Assembly: GCA_001549895.1 (NCBI GenBank)
Contig: AP014719.1
Coordinates: 3,782,001-3,846,000 of the forward strand
Direction of reading: 5' to 3'
DNA length: 64,000 nucleotides
From: Arthrobacter sp. Hiyo8
GTDB lineage: Bacteria; Actinomycetota; Actinomycetes; Actinomycetales; Micrococcaceae
Below, one piece after another: positions 53,883-62,917 of this stretch. Each line of letters starts with the position of its first letter. Within the stretch, counting starts at the first letter, position 1. The notes beneath the pieces were generated by a model. The model was not told the DNA's origin, did no database searches, and was given only the letters and a program-made list of their open reading frames with translations. Made by a program: the position numbers and the translations under genes.

Positions 53883-54621
53883 GGTGAGAATCCCCCTCCC
53901 GATCTGGTTCATTGAGGGTCAGGTCAAGCTGATCAACGATCTTCCCGTCCCGCAGGGCGATGATCCGGTCGGCGTAACTCGCAGCATATGGATCATGGGT
54001 GACCATCAGCCCGGTCGTGCGACGACCGTCTCCGATCGCGTCGCGAATCAGACGGAGAACAATATCCCTATTCCCGGAGTCGAGGCTTCCTGTCGGCTCA
54101 TCGGCTAGGACGACGCTAGGAGCCCCGAATACCGCTCGAGCTACGGCGACCCGCTGACGTTGCCCGCCTGACAATTGATCGGGAAACCTCTCGGCATATT
54201 CAAACAACCCGAGCTGATCGAGCAGCACCAGAGCATCTGATCGCCAACGAAAGCCTCTTTGACCGGAAACAATCGATGACAACCCGACGTTCTCCACCAC
54301 CGTCATGCTTGGAACAAGATGAAATGCCTGGAAAATGAATCCAATATTCTCCCGCCGGAAGATTGTCTTCTGTTTTTCATCCATCTCGGAGACCCGGAGT
54401 CCTGCTACGTCTATACACCCTGCAGTCGGCGAATCGATTCCACCGACCAATTGGAGCAGGGTTGACTTACCGGATCCAGATGGGCCAATGACGGCAACAA
54501 GTTCACCCGGCTGGATCTCGAGTTCATCAATGTCTAGTGCAGCTTTCTCGTTTCCGGCACCGTCGTCATAGTGGCGACGAACGCCTTTAAGGGAAATGGC
54601 GGGAAGAGGGGCGACGGTCAT
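53879..54621 (-). CDS. LolD/MacB-type ABC exporter ATPase
   Basis: About 247 residues. Walker [20 protein letters not shown]-loop FIFQAFHLVPSMTVVENV, signature LSGGQRQRVAVARA and Walker B VVLADEPTGSLDSGNRD are those of the LolD/MacB/FtsE subgroup. The printed frame runs on to 53839 over the permease start; one G added near 53893 gives DREGGFSP and a stop that overlaps the permease start (ATGATGA), a more usual arrangement, but this last correction is inference. Start overlaps the acyltransferase stop (ATGA). Confidence 0.88.
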
Positions 54622-55555
54622 GACTCGATAGCCCAGACCTGGGGGAGCATCCGGTCAAATTCGAACCACATTTCCCATTCTCCGACGTCGCCGGCGAGAA
54701 GCTCTGACTCAATGACATCCCAAACGGCCAGCAGGGAGCGGCGGCGTTCACCGGGAGATACCGGCGGTGGTATCGCAGGGTGGTATTTGAGTCGAAAGCG
54801 GCCGTCGCCGACGGCCCTGAGCGTGAGTGGGACCATAGGGGCGCCGGAAACATGGCTCAGGACAACCGGACCGGTGGGAACCATGATGGTTGTCCCTAAG
54901 AAGGGAATTCGGGCATGGTGCTCATCCACTCCACGAGGGTCCAGTTCAGGGAACATGGAGAAGATCCTGCCCTCACGCAGGGCGGTCAGGCCAGAGCGCA
55001 TCGCCGATGTGCTCCCGAGCCGGATCCCACGGAAGTCTAAATCAGGAAAGGACGCTGCGCGGATCTCGTCAAAATTCATCCGGTTGTAGAGCGTCGTCGT
55101 CGGCATTTCATAAGCGAGCATGGGAATGGCAGCATATGAGGGTCCGAGATGGAGCGGGAGAGCGATTACCCCTCGGCCACTGGACGCCGCCTCGTGAAGG
55201 TGGCGGGGCCCATCGACAGCCACAACGTCCCGAAACAGCGTCTCAGTGTCCTTCATCCACAGATTGATGAAGGTCGATTCAAACTGCAGCTTCGGTCCGT
55301 ACCCAGCAAAGCTCCTGGCGTGCAATTCCTTGTCGAAGCCATCAAGCCCAGGGACTGCATTCATGAAATCCAGGGCCCGGCCTTCAAGACGTCGAAATTA
55401 TCTACGTCTGGTTGGTTTGCCCGGTAGATGGGTCGATCGAGGGCGTCGAGCACCTTCATAAGGTTCCACGCGCCAACTGGCCCCGCAGCATGAATAGCCT
55501 CATAGAAATTCTTGTGCTTTGGAAAGTCGAAAATATTGAACAGTGGCAAGCGCAC
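54618..55555 (-). CDS. LpxL/HtrB-type lipid acyltransferase in the putative RiPP operon
   Basis: About 312 residues, matching the lysophospholipid/lipid A acyltransferase (LABLAT) family. GVIALPLHLGPSYAAIP corresponds to the HxGN(W)-type motif with His; IFSMFPELDPRGVDEHHARI, IPFLGTTIMVPTGPVVLSHV, and SGAPMVPLTLRAVGDGRFRL match the second half of the family. The GTG at 55555 with GGGGGG ahead is preferred; the frame stays open to 55624 but that would cross the hairpin. A lost C near 55378 splits the gene (KAGPLDFMNAVPGLDGFDKE is restored). The usual relatives in actinobacteria acylate PI mannosides; in this operon the acceptor may be the peptide, which is unproven. Confidence 0.75.
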
Positions 55556-55601
55556 GCTGCCCCCCAAATTCAGTGTTGTTCGTATCCTTGCTATCTCACT
55601 T

Positions 55602-55643
55602 GGCTCGTTGGTGGCGAAGCACAAGCGTCGCCACCAACGAACC
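55602..55643 (-). terminator. Hairpin between peptide gene and acyltransferase gene
   Basis: Minus-strand RNA would pair 55643-55628 with 55617-55602: 16 bp with one G-U pair and a 10-base loop, starting 10 bases after the peptide stop. No U-run, so partial terminator, attenuator or mRNA stabiliser. Typical for a highly expressed precursor followed by weakly expressed enzymes. Confidence 0.75.
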
Positions 55644-55653
55644 GAGCGCTAAA

Positions 55654-55728
55654 TCAGGTGCACATGCACCCGCTGCTACAGGCCAGGGTGGCTCCCGCCT
55701 CCAGCACATCTTCTGAGACCATCTCCAT
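55654..55728 (-). CDS. Putative RiPP precursor peptide, 24 residues, Cys-rich C-terminus
   Basis: A 24-residue frame preceded by AGGAGGTGA, complementary to the end of 16S rRNA for nine bases, six bases before ATG 55728. The peptide is MEMVSEDVLEAGAT followed by LACSSGCMCT. The first part is acidic and helical (leader-like); the last eight residues hold three Cys, two Ser and one Thr, a core-like end. A second ATG (codon 3) is possible. No membrane segment, no known family. Followed by a hairpin and by acyltransferase, ABC exporter and E1-like genes on the same strand. The strong ribosome site and the RRE in the E1-like enzyme support it being translated; the modification is not predictable. 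Confidence 0.7.
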   Translation of the reverse strand: MEMVSEDVLEAGATLACSSGCMCT

Positions 55729-55769
55729 TGTGTTCACCTCCTCCTTTTGACCGATTCGAAGATAGAGAA

Positions 55770-55786
55770 ATACCACTTTGTGGTAT
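55770..55786. promoter_or_regulatory. Inverted repeat upstream of the peptide gene
   Basis: ATACCAC TTT GTGGTAT is a perfect 17-bp inverted repeat, 42-58 bases before the peptide start, next to TTGCCA and TATCTT on the minus strand, which could be the -35 and -10 boxes. A regulator site is likely; no regulator gene is linked. Confidence 0.6.
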
Positions 55787-55876
55787 GGCAACGGCACCAA
55801 ACGGGGGATCGTCTATCGGTGCTGCGCCTAGGAGGAGGGTACAAGTGCCTCGGGGCGTCTCCGTGTGGATTTCGTC

Positions 55877-55908
55877 AATCTCAGTGGTCAAAACGGCAAA
55901 TCTCAGTG
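55877..55908. repeat. 10-bp direct repeat with 22-bp period
   Basis: AATCTCAGTG occurs at 55877-55886 and 55899-55908, start to start 22 bp, two helical turns. It lies about 150-180 bases upstream of the peptide gene. Such spacing occurs for SARP-type activator sites, but the arrangement may be chance. Confidence 0.5.
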
Positions 55909-55962
55909 TAAAAAACCCGAAATTAAGTGGACGGAAGCCGGCGTCTACGTGTTTTAACGAAA

Positions 55963-56003
55963 GAGGAGGGCTACCGGATCATCAAAATCCGGTAGCCCTC
56001 CTC
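55963..56003 (-). terminator. Terminator of the aminopeptidase gene
   Basis: A perfect 17-bp stem (55963-55979 with 55987-56003, 7-base loop) begins 20 bases after the aminopeptidase stop; on the minus strand TTT follows. It also insulates the peptide promoter from pepP transcription. Confidence 0.9.
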
Positions 56004-56022
56004 GTGCGTTTTGCCTCGGTGG

Positions 56023-57605
56023 TTAAGCTTCGGCGTCCTGGTAGATGCCCGCCATCCAGGATTCGACGTCGTCGGCCTTGCGGGGGAGGGCGGCGCTGAG
56101 ATTGACGGGACCGTCTGCCGTCATCAGGATGTCGTCCTCGATCCGGACGCCGATTCCACGGTATTCCTCGGGAATGGCGAGGTCCTCTGCCTTGAAGTAG
56201 AGCCCGGGTTCGATGGTGAACACCATGCCCTCGGTGAGTACGCCGTCCAGGTAGAGATCACGCTTGGCCTGGGCACAGTCGTGGACGTCCAGGCCAAGGT
56301 GGTGGCTGGTACCGTGCGGCATCCAGCGGCGGTGCTGCTGGCCTTCGGTGCTGATGGCTTCCTCCACGGAGACCGGCAGCAGGCCCCACTCGGCAAGGCG
56401 CTCGGCGAGGACCGTCGTGGCGGCGGTGTGGATGTCGCGGAACTTCACGCCCGGCTGGGCCGCGGCGAATCCGGCGTCGGCGGCGTCAAGGACGGCTTCA
56501 TAGACCTTGCGCTGGACGTCCGAGAACTTTCCGTTAGCCGGAATGGTACGCGTGACGTCGGCGGTGTAGAGCGAATCTGCCTCCACACCGGCGTCGAGCA
56601 GCACGAGTTCCCCTGCGTTGACCTTGCCCGTGTTCCGGGTCCAGTGCAGCACCGTGGCGTTGTTTCCGGCGGCCGCGATGGTGTCGTAGCCGAGCTCGTT
56701 CCCTTCCTCACGGGCGCGCGCGAAGAAAGCGCCTTCGATGACGCGTTCGCCGCGGTGGTGGGTCATGGCGCGGGGGAGGGCTCGGACGACGTCGGCGAAA
56801 CCCTCCACGGTCGCGGCCACGGCGATCTTCATCTGCTCGATTTCCCAAGCATCCTTGAGTAAACGCAACTCGGAGAGCGCCTCGCTGAGCAGTTCGTCCA
56901 GTGCATCGAGTTCCCCGAGGTCCAGGTTCTCCGGATCCTTGGCGGTGTTGTAGCGGGCCGTGTCCACGAGGGCATCAATGTTCTCGTCGACTTTGCGGAC
57001 CAAGCGGATGGAGATGCCGCCGATTTCCGGGGCACCGACGTTCTTGGTGATGGCCATCTCGAGTTCGTCGAGGTGCGCCGTCCTGAGTCCGAGGCGCGCT
57101 TCGAATTCTTCGAGCGTGGGACGCGCGCCGATCCAGAACTCACCGGAACGCGAGTCGGCGTAGAACTGTTCCGTGTCCCGGCCGGCCAGCGGACGGAAGT
57201 AGAGCGTCGCGAGGTGGTTGCCGCCGTCGTCGCCGGTTCCTTCCTCGACAGGTTCCAGGACCAGCACGGCATCGGGCTCGTGGTCCAGGCCCAAGCCCGT
57301 GAGGTGGGCGAAGCCGGAGTGGGGGCGGAAGCGGTAGTCGCAATCGTTCGAGCGGACCTTGAGCGGGCCGGCTGGTACGACGAGGCGCAAGCCCGCGAAC
57401 TTGCCGGAGATGGCCCGACGACGTGTGGCGGCGTGGTCTGCGACGGCGTCACGTGCAGGGGTTACCTGCGGCGCGGGCGCCAATTGCTGGCCATGAACGC
57501 CTTGAAGGCATCGGATGTGGGCCGCTGGGAGCGGTTGTTGACGCGCTCCTCCAGTGGCTGGGAGGCTGTGGGTTCACCGTTTTGGGTGTTTTCTGCATCG
57601 TTCAC
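56023..57605 (-). CDS. pepP: Aminopeptidase P family protein (Xaa-Pro aminopeptidase)
   Basis: M24 metallopeptidase that removes N-terminal residues before proline. Metal ligands: LLDAGVEADSLYTADVTRT (two Asp), HGTSHHLGLDVHD (His), TIEPGLYF (Glu), RIEDDILMT (Glu). The N-terminal creatinase-like domain has NDCDYRFRPHSGFAHLTGLG. A G is missing near 57477; with it the protein reaches a GTG at 57605 (VNDAENTQNGEPTASQPLEE), about 527 residues, the normal length in this group. Divergent from the PHP gene. Confidence 0.94.
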
Positions 57606-57685
57606 CGTCCCATCGTCCCATCAAGGCCGACACTAGGCCAACGCCGAAACGGTCCAAGCCGTCCCCAATCAAATACGCTTGGAAA

Positions 57686-58526
57686 GTGAAGATCGACCTG
57701 CACGCGCACTCCAATGTTTCCGACGGGACCGAGGCTCCCGCGGGAGTGATCGCTTCAGCGTCTGCTGCGGGTCTGGACGTGGTGGCCCTGACCGACCACG
57801 ACTCCACCGACGGGTGGGAGCAAGCTTCTGTCGCCGCCCTCGAATTCGGGGTGGCCTTCGTGCCGGGATAGAGATTTCGTGCCGCACCCGGGAGGGGATC
57901 AGCGTCCATCTGCTCAGCTATCTCCACGATCCGGCGCACCCCGGCCTGCTCGAGGAGATCACCAAGGCGAAGGACGCGAGGCTCACCCGTGCCAAACGCA
58001 TGGTCACGCTCCTGGCAGAGGACTACCCCTTGAGCTGGGACGATGTCATCCATCATGTGGCTCCGGGCGCCACCGTGGGCCGGCCCACATTGCCGACGCC
58101 CTCGTCGCCGCCGGTGCGGTGGCGAGCCGCTCCGAAGCGTTCACTGCCATCCTGACCTCGCACTCGCGCTATTTCGTGCAGCACTACGCACCGGACCCGG
58201 CGCTCGCCGTCGAACTCGTCCGGGCAGCGGGCGGTGTCCCGTCTTCGCGCATCCGGTGGCCTCGGCCCGCGGCCGGGTGGTCGGGGAACGGACCTACCGG
58301 GAAATGATCGACGCCGGCCTCTTGGGGCTGGAAGTGGAGCACCGCGACAATCCCGAGGAAGGCCGCGTGTTCCTGCGGCGACTGGCTGCCGAACACGGTT
58401 TGTTCATGACCGGATCGTCCGACTACCACGGAACCGGCAAACCCAACCTGCTCGGGAGAACCTGACGTCCCCGACGTCCTGGCCCGCATCGAGGAGCTGG
58501 GCACGGGTAGTTCGGTAGTCCGCTAG
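57686..58526 (+). CDS. PHP-domain phosphoesterase (RNase AM / YciV type)
   Basis: About 281 residues. DLHAHSNVSDGTEAPAGVIA (HxH and Asp), ALTDHDSTDGWEQA (second metal site), GIEISCRT, VFAHPVASARGRVV and GSSDYHGTGKPNLLGENL are the PHP metal-binding motifs. E. coli YciV removes nucleotides from the 5' end of RNA or acts on 3',5'-bisphosphates. Five one-base losses (near 57868, 58083, 58238, 58457 and 58475) break the frame, the highest density in the window. The stop codon overlaps that of the convergent methyltransferase gene by two bases. Confidence 0.88.
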
Positions 58527-59382
58527 ACGGGGTAGAAAGTGGCCTTGCCGTCCAGGCGCTTGCGCATCACATCGATGGCCGGGGCGTTCTGGTCCACGCA
58601 CACGAACCTGCGGTCGAGTTTCGCCGCGACTGAACCAAGCGTGCCGGAACCCGCGAAGAAGTCGAGGCACCAGTCTCCTGGCCGGCTCGATGCCGTGACG
58701 ATCCGCCGGACCAGGCCTTCCGGCTTTTGCGTCGGGTAGCCGGTCTTTTCCTTGCGGTCGGGAAACGATGGTGTGCCACCAAACGTCCGTGGGAAGCTTC
58801 CCCAGTTCGCGTTTGGCCGGAGTCACGAGGCCGGCGCCATGTACGGCTCGCGGTCGACCTCGGCGTTGTCGAAGTGGTACTTGGCGGGGTTCTTGACGTA
58901 CACGAGGATGTTGTCGTGCTTGGTGGGCCAGCGGTTCTTGGCGCGTGCGCCGTAGTCGTAGGCCCAGATGATCTCGTTCAGGAAGCACTCCCGGCCGAAG
59001 ATCGAGTCCAGCATGACCTTGGCATAGTGGACTTCGCGGTAGTCCAGATGCAGGTACAAAGTGCCGTCGTCGGCGAGGAGGCGCCAGGCCTCCACAAGCC
59101 GGGTTCCAGGAAGGACCAGTAGTCGCTGAACGCGTCGTCGTAGCGGTGCAGGGCGCCCTTGATGGTGTCATACGAGCGTCCCTTGAAGCCGACGCGGTCG
59201 CCGTCGCCGTCGGCGTTGCGGACCATGCGCGTTTCCTGGCGGCTCTGGACCCGGCCCGTATTGAAGGGCGGGTCCACGTAAATCAGTGTGAAGGCGCCGT
59301 CCGGCAGCGTCGGGAGGAAATCCGCGTTGTCCGCGTGAACCACCAAGTTGCTGCCGTCCGGCGCCCAAACAGTGTCAGTCAT
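58523..59382 (-). CDS. Site-specific DNA methyltransferase (N4/N6 type)
   Basis: About 287 residues. Motif IV is LIYVDPPFNTG (DPPF) near the N-terminus and motif I FAGSGTLGSVAAKLDRRFVC near the C-terminus, the beta-class order, so it methylates adenine N6 or cytosine N4. TGYPTQKPEGLVRRIV (motif X region) is present. Breaks near 59103, 58834 and two near 58770. No restriction gene adjoins, so it looks like an orphan enzyme. It starts 8 bases after the helicase stop, on the same strand. Target unknown. Confidence 0.88.
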
Positions 59383-59390
59383 TGAGGCCG

Positions 59391-61100
59391 TTAAGCCTCG
59401 GTGCTCTCGCCGGAGGCACCGGAAGCCGAGACCACTTCGCCGTTGCGGCGGCGGGTGCGGGAACGGCGTGCGCGGCGGGCTTGTCCGAGCCTCGCCGGAC
59501 TGCGGCTCGGCAGACTGGCCGTTGCCTGAGCGGGGGCTGCTTCGCCTTCGGACGTACGACGGCGGCGCGTGCGGTTGCGGCCGCCCTCACCGTCGCCGTC
59601 GCGGGCCGGGCCTCGGCGGACTTGGGACCGCGGCGTGCACCGTCCCGGCCGCTGTCACGGCCGGAGCGCCCACGACCGGAATCGCCGCCGGAACGGGAGT
59701 TCTTCTTGCCGGTCTCGCCCAGGTCCTCCAGGACTTCGGCGTCGACGCCGGCAAGGGTGCGCTGGTTGCGGGGCAGGCGGCCCTTGGTGCCTTCCGGAAT
59801 ATCCAGGTCGGCGAACAAGTGCGGGGACGAAGAATACGTCTCCACGGGCTCGGGAGAGCTCAGGCCCAGGGCCTTGTTGATGAGGGCCCAGCGGGGACGT
59901 CGTCCCAATCGACGAACGTTACCGCGGTGCCCTTGTTGCCGGCACGGCCGGTGCGGCCAACGCGGTGCAAATAGATCTTTTCGTCTTCGACACACTGGTA
60001 GTTGATGACGTGCGTGACGTCGTCCACGTCGATGCCACGGGCGGCGACGTCCGTGGCCACCAGGACGTCGACCTTGTTGTTGCGGAAGGCGCGCAGGGCC
60101 TGCTCGCGGGCACCCTGGCCGAGGTCGCCGTGGATGGCCGCGGCAGCGAAGCCGCGATCGACGAGCTCCTCGGCTACCTTGGCGGCGGTGCGCTTGGTCT
60201 TGGTGAAGATGATGGTCCGGCCGCGGCCGCGGGACTGCAGGATGCGGGCGACAACCTCGATCTTGTCCATGCTGTGGGCACGGTAGATGAGCTGGCGGAT
60301 GTCGCGCTTGGTCAGGCCTTCGTCATTCGGGTCTGCGGCACGGATGTGCGTGGGCTGCGTCATGTAGCGGCGGGCCATGGCAATGACCGGTCCGGGCATG
60401 GTGGCCGAGAAGAGAAGCGTCTGGCGGACGGCGGGAGTGCCGGCAATCAAAGTCTCGACGTCCGGAAGGAAGCCGAGGTCAAGCATCTCGTCCGCTTCGT
60501 CGAGGATGACCATGCGAACGTTCTTGAGGTTCAGGTGCTTCTGCTTGTAGAGGTCGATCAAACGGCCGGGCGTGCCGACAACAACCTCGACGCCTTCTGC
60601 AGGGCTTCGATCTGGGGCTCGTAAGCGCGGCCGCCATAGATGGTGGCGATACGGGCGTTGCGCTTCCGGGATGCCGTCTGGAGGTCATTGGCCACCTGGA
60701 CCGCGAGTTCGCGGGTCGGAACAATCACGAGAGCCTGGGGTGCACCCGGGACAGCGAGCTTGTCGTGACCGGCGTCGCCCGGTCCGACGACGCGCTGCAG
60801 CGCAGGAATGCCGAAGCCGAGGGTCTTTCCGGTACCGGTCTTGGCCTGGCCGATGATGTCGTGACCGCCCAGGGCCACCGGCAGGGTCATGGCCTGGATG
60901 GGGAAGGGATGGGTGATTCCGGCGTCGGCGAGGGACTCGACGATGTCGGCGCGGACGTTGTAGTCGGCGAAGGACTTTTCCGCGATCTCGTGGGGTGTTT
61001 CGTCCGAGGAAATGGTTTCCTCGGGTTCGATCGTTTCGGTTCCGTCTGTCAGAACTTCATGGGTGTGCAATTCACTCACAGTGGAGTTTTCCTTATTCAT
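59391..61100 (-). CDS. DEAD-box RNA helicase
   Basis: About 570 residues. Q motif region FADYNVRADIVESLADAGIT, motif I AKTGTGKT, Ia PTRELA, Ib GTPGR, II LDEADEMLD, III SATMP, IV IIFTKTKRTA, V ARGIDV, VI HRVGRTGRAG. An acidic N-terminus (EVLTDGTETIEPEETISSDE) and a basic RG-rich tail (SGRGRSGRDSGRDGARR) are typical of actinobacterial CsdA/RhlE-like helicases. Lost bases near 60602, 59895 and 59607; the last 60 residues are uncertain, ending NGEVVSASGASGESTEA. Confidence 0.92.
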
Positions 61101-61332
61101 TTGGGCTGCGCTGCGTGCTCAACGGTTGTGGCAGGGCCGTTCCGGAGCACGGACGGGCGCAAGCAAATCCAGTGGAAGCCGATCGCGGGCTATCTAAATA
61201 CTGGCACTGGGGACCAGCTGGTGTATCTCAAGATCGCGTAGGGGCGGGCTTGTTGATGTCAAAAAATTAACTGAATCAACGACCGGGCATCCATTACTAC
61301 TCACACAGTCTAGCGTCTGGGTGCAATAAACC

Positions 61333-61354
61333 CCGGATCGCGGCCGCGGTCCGG
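61333..61354. terminator. Short palindrome downstream of the RNB gene
   Basis: CCGGATCGCGG (61333-61343) is followed at once by CCGCGGTCCGG (61344-61354), 11 bp with one G-U pair. On the minus strand GGGGTTTATT follows, a weak U-run, 14 bases after the RNB stop. Probable terminator. The region 61101-61332 upstream of the helicase holds no gene that I can support. Confidence 0.65.
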
Positions 61355-61367
61355 TGAACTGATTGCG

Positions 61368-62880
61368 CTACTGGAGCAGTTCGAAGGTGATTTGGCGGGT
61401 GGCAATGTCCGCGTCAAGCAGTTTCACTCGGACCTTCGTACCGGACTCCATTTCGCCATCGCAACGAGCGGTGACCGCCGGCTCGGCGATCTGGACGATG
61501 CCGGAGGGGCCGTGGGAGTTGCCGTTCCCATTCCCATTCCGTTGTGGCCGTTGGTGCTGTTCCCGTTCCCGTTTCCGTTGTTCTTGGCAGGCTTCGATCC
61601 GGAAATCACCACGGCGTCGAATTCCTGTCCGACGTGGTTCACCAGGAGTGCGGCCTCCACCGTGTCCAAGGCGAGGCGCTCCATTTTGGCGGCAAGCTGG
61701 TCGGATGACGCCATGATCTCCGGCAGGCTCGGCAAAGCATCCCGGGCCCATGCAGGGATCTCCGTTCCGTTGCTCAGTGCTTCGCAGATGACCAGGACAA
61801 AACGATCGACCAGCCGGCGCAAAGGCGCAGTGGTGTGGGCATATGGTGCGCCGATGGCTGACTGCATGACGCTGCCCGGTACTTCGCCGTCGAAAGGCGT
61901 GTAGCCGGCGCCCCGGAAAAGCAGCCCCGCGGAATGGAGAATGGCCAATTGCCGGGGGTCTTTGCCGTCGAGGGTCCGCAGGTACTCGCCGTAGCTGGTC
62001 CCCTCGGTCCAAGGCTTGCCGAGCGCCCCGGCCTGCCGTTTGAAATGGAGCAGCGAGCGCTCATCGGGAGCGGGCATGGTGCGCAGGATTCCAACCTTGC
62101 CGTCGAGCATCAGCTGGGCCGCCGCCATCCCGGTCATGAGCGAAATCTGGGCGTTCCAGTCCTCGACGGGCAGCGAGGGAGCTGCGACGATCCTGTACCC
62201 CCGCCGTCGGGCAGTTGGACGATTTCTTGTTCAGGCATGTTCAGGCTCGCTCCGCCGCGGCGGCGTTCGAGTTCCACCCGTTTGAGCCCGACCTCCTTGA
62301 GCAACTGCAGGACGGGATCAGCTGTCCCGGAATCGATCGCGGACTGGACGCCCTTGTAGTTGAGCTTGGCGCGGCTGCGTACGCTTGCCCGGCGAACTGA
62401 GACGGTGCGGAACTCTGCTTCGGCATCGAGTTCGAAGTCCCACACGAACGCTCCGCAGTCCTGGCCCGCCAGCAGGCTTCCGGCGTGCTCGCTGATGATC
62501 TCGGGGTGCAGCGGTATGCGGCCGTCCGGCGCATAGTACGTCTGTCCCCGGTGGCGGGTCTCGGCGTCGAGCGCTCCTCCCGGTGGCACAAAGGAGGGCA
62601 CATCGGAGATGGCGTAGAGAACCCTGTAACCATTCCCGGACCGCTCAATGAAGAGGGCCTGGTCGAGATCCGTGGAAGAGGCCGGGTCGATCGTGATGAA
62701 CGGAACGTCCGTGAGGTCCTGCGCCGGCAGCCTGTGTCCTGAAACCGCGGCCTCCGCGTCGCGCAGTGCTTCAGCGGGATAACCCGCGGGCAGCTCGAGT
62801 TCGGTCCGAAGCGCCGCCAGTGCTTCCGCGAGCTGGTTCGACGTTTCAGAGACGTTCGGGGCTATGCGCTGATGTGACAC
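61368..62880 (-). CDS. RNB-domain exoribonuclease (RNase II/R family)
   Basis: About 505 residues. The catalytic RNB core is FITIDPASSTDLDQALFIER (four Asp), then RVLYAISDVPSFV and HPEIISEHAGSLLAGQDCGA; the C-terminal half has AIGAPYAHTTAPLRRLVDRF. It lacks the cold-shock domains of E. coli RNase R, as usual in this group. A Gly/Asn-rich linker (KNNGNGNGNSTNGHNGMGMG) leads to an S1-like end (ESGTKVRVKLLDADIATRQI). Breaks near 62200 and 61515. GTG start at 62880. Confidence 0.9.
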
Positions 62881-62917
62881 GAAAGTCAGGGTAACTCCAA
62901 AATCTCCCGGCGTCTCG

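Noticed and set aside
50296-55728. Lanthipeptide, thiopeptide or lasso peptide cluster
   Set aside because: No LanB/LanM, YcaO, asparagine-synthetase-like or transglutaminase-like gene is present; only the E1-like enzyme and acyltransferase could modify the peptide.
55860-55960. Insertion-sequence remnant near the peptide operon
   Set aside because: A direct repeat and AT-rich patch are present, but no transposase fragment or terminal inverted repeats could be identified.
55845-56099. Plus-strand GTG frame with a good GGAGGAGGG ribosome site upstream of the peptide gene
   Set aside because: The frame runs through the pepP terminator and into antisense pepP and resembles no protein; the purine-rich stretch is kept in mind but not annotated.
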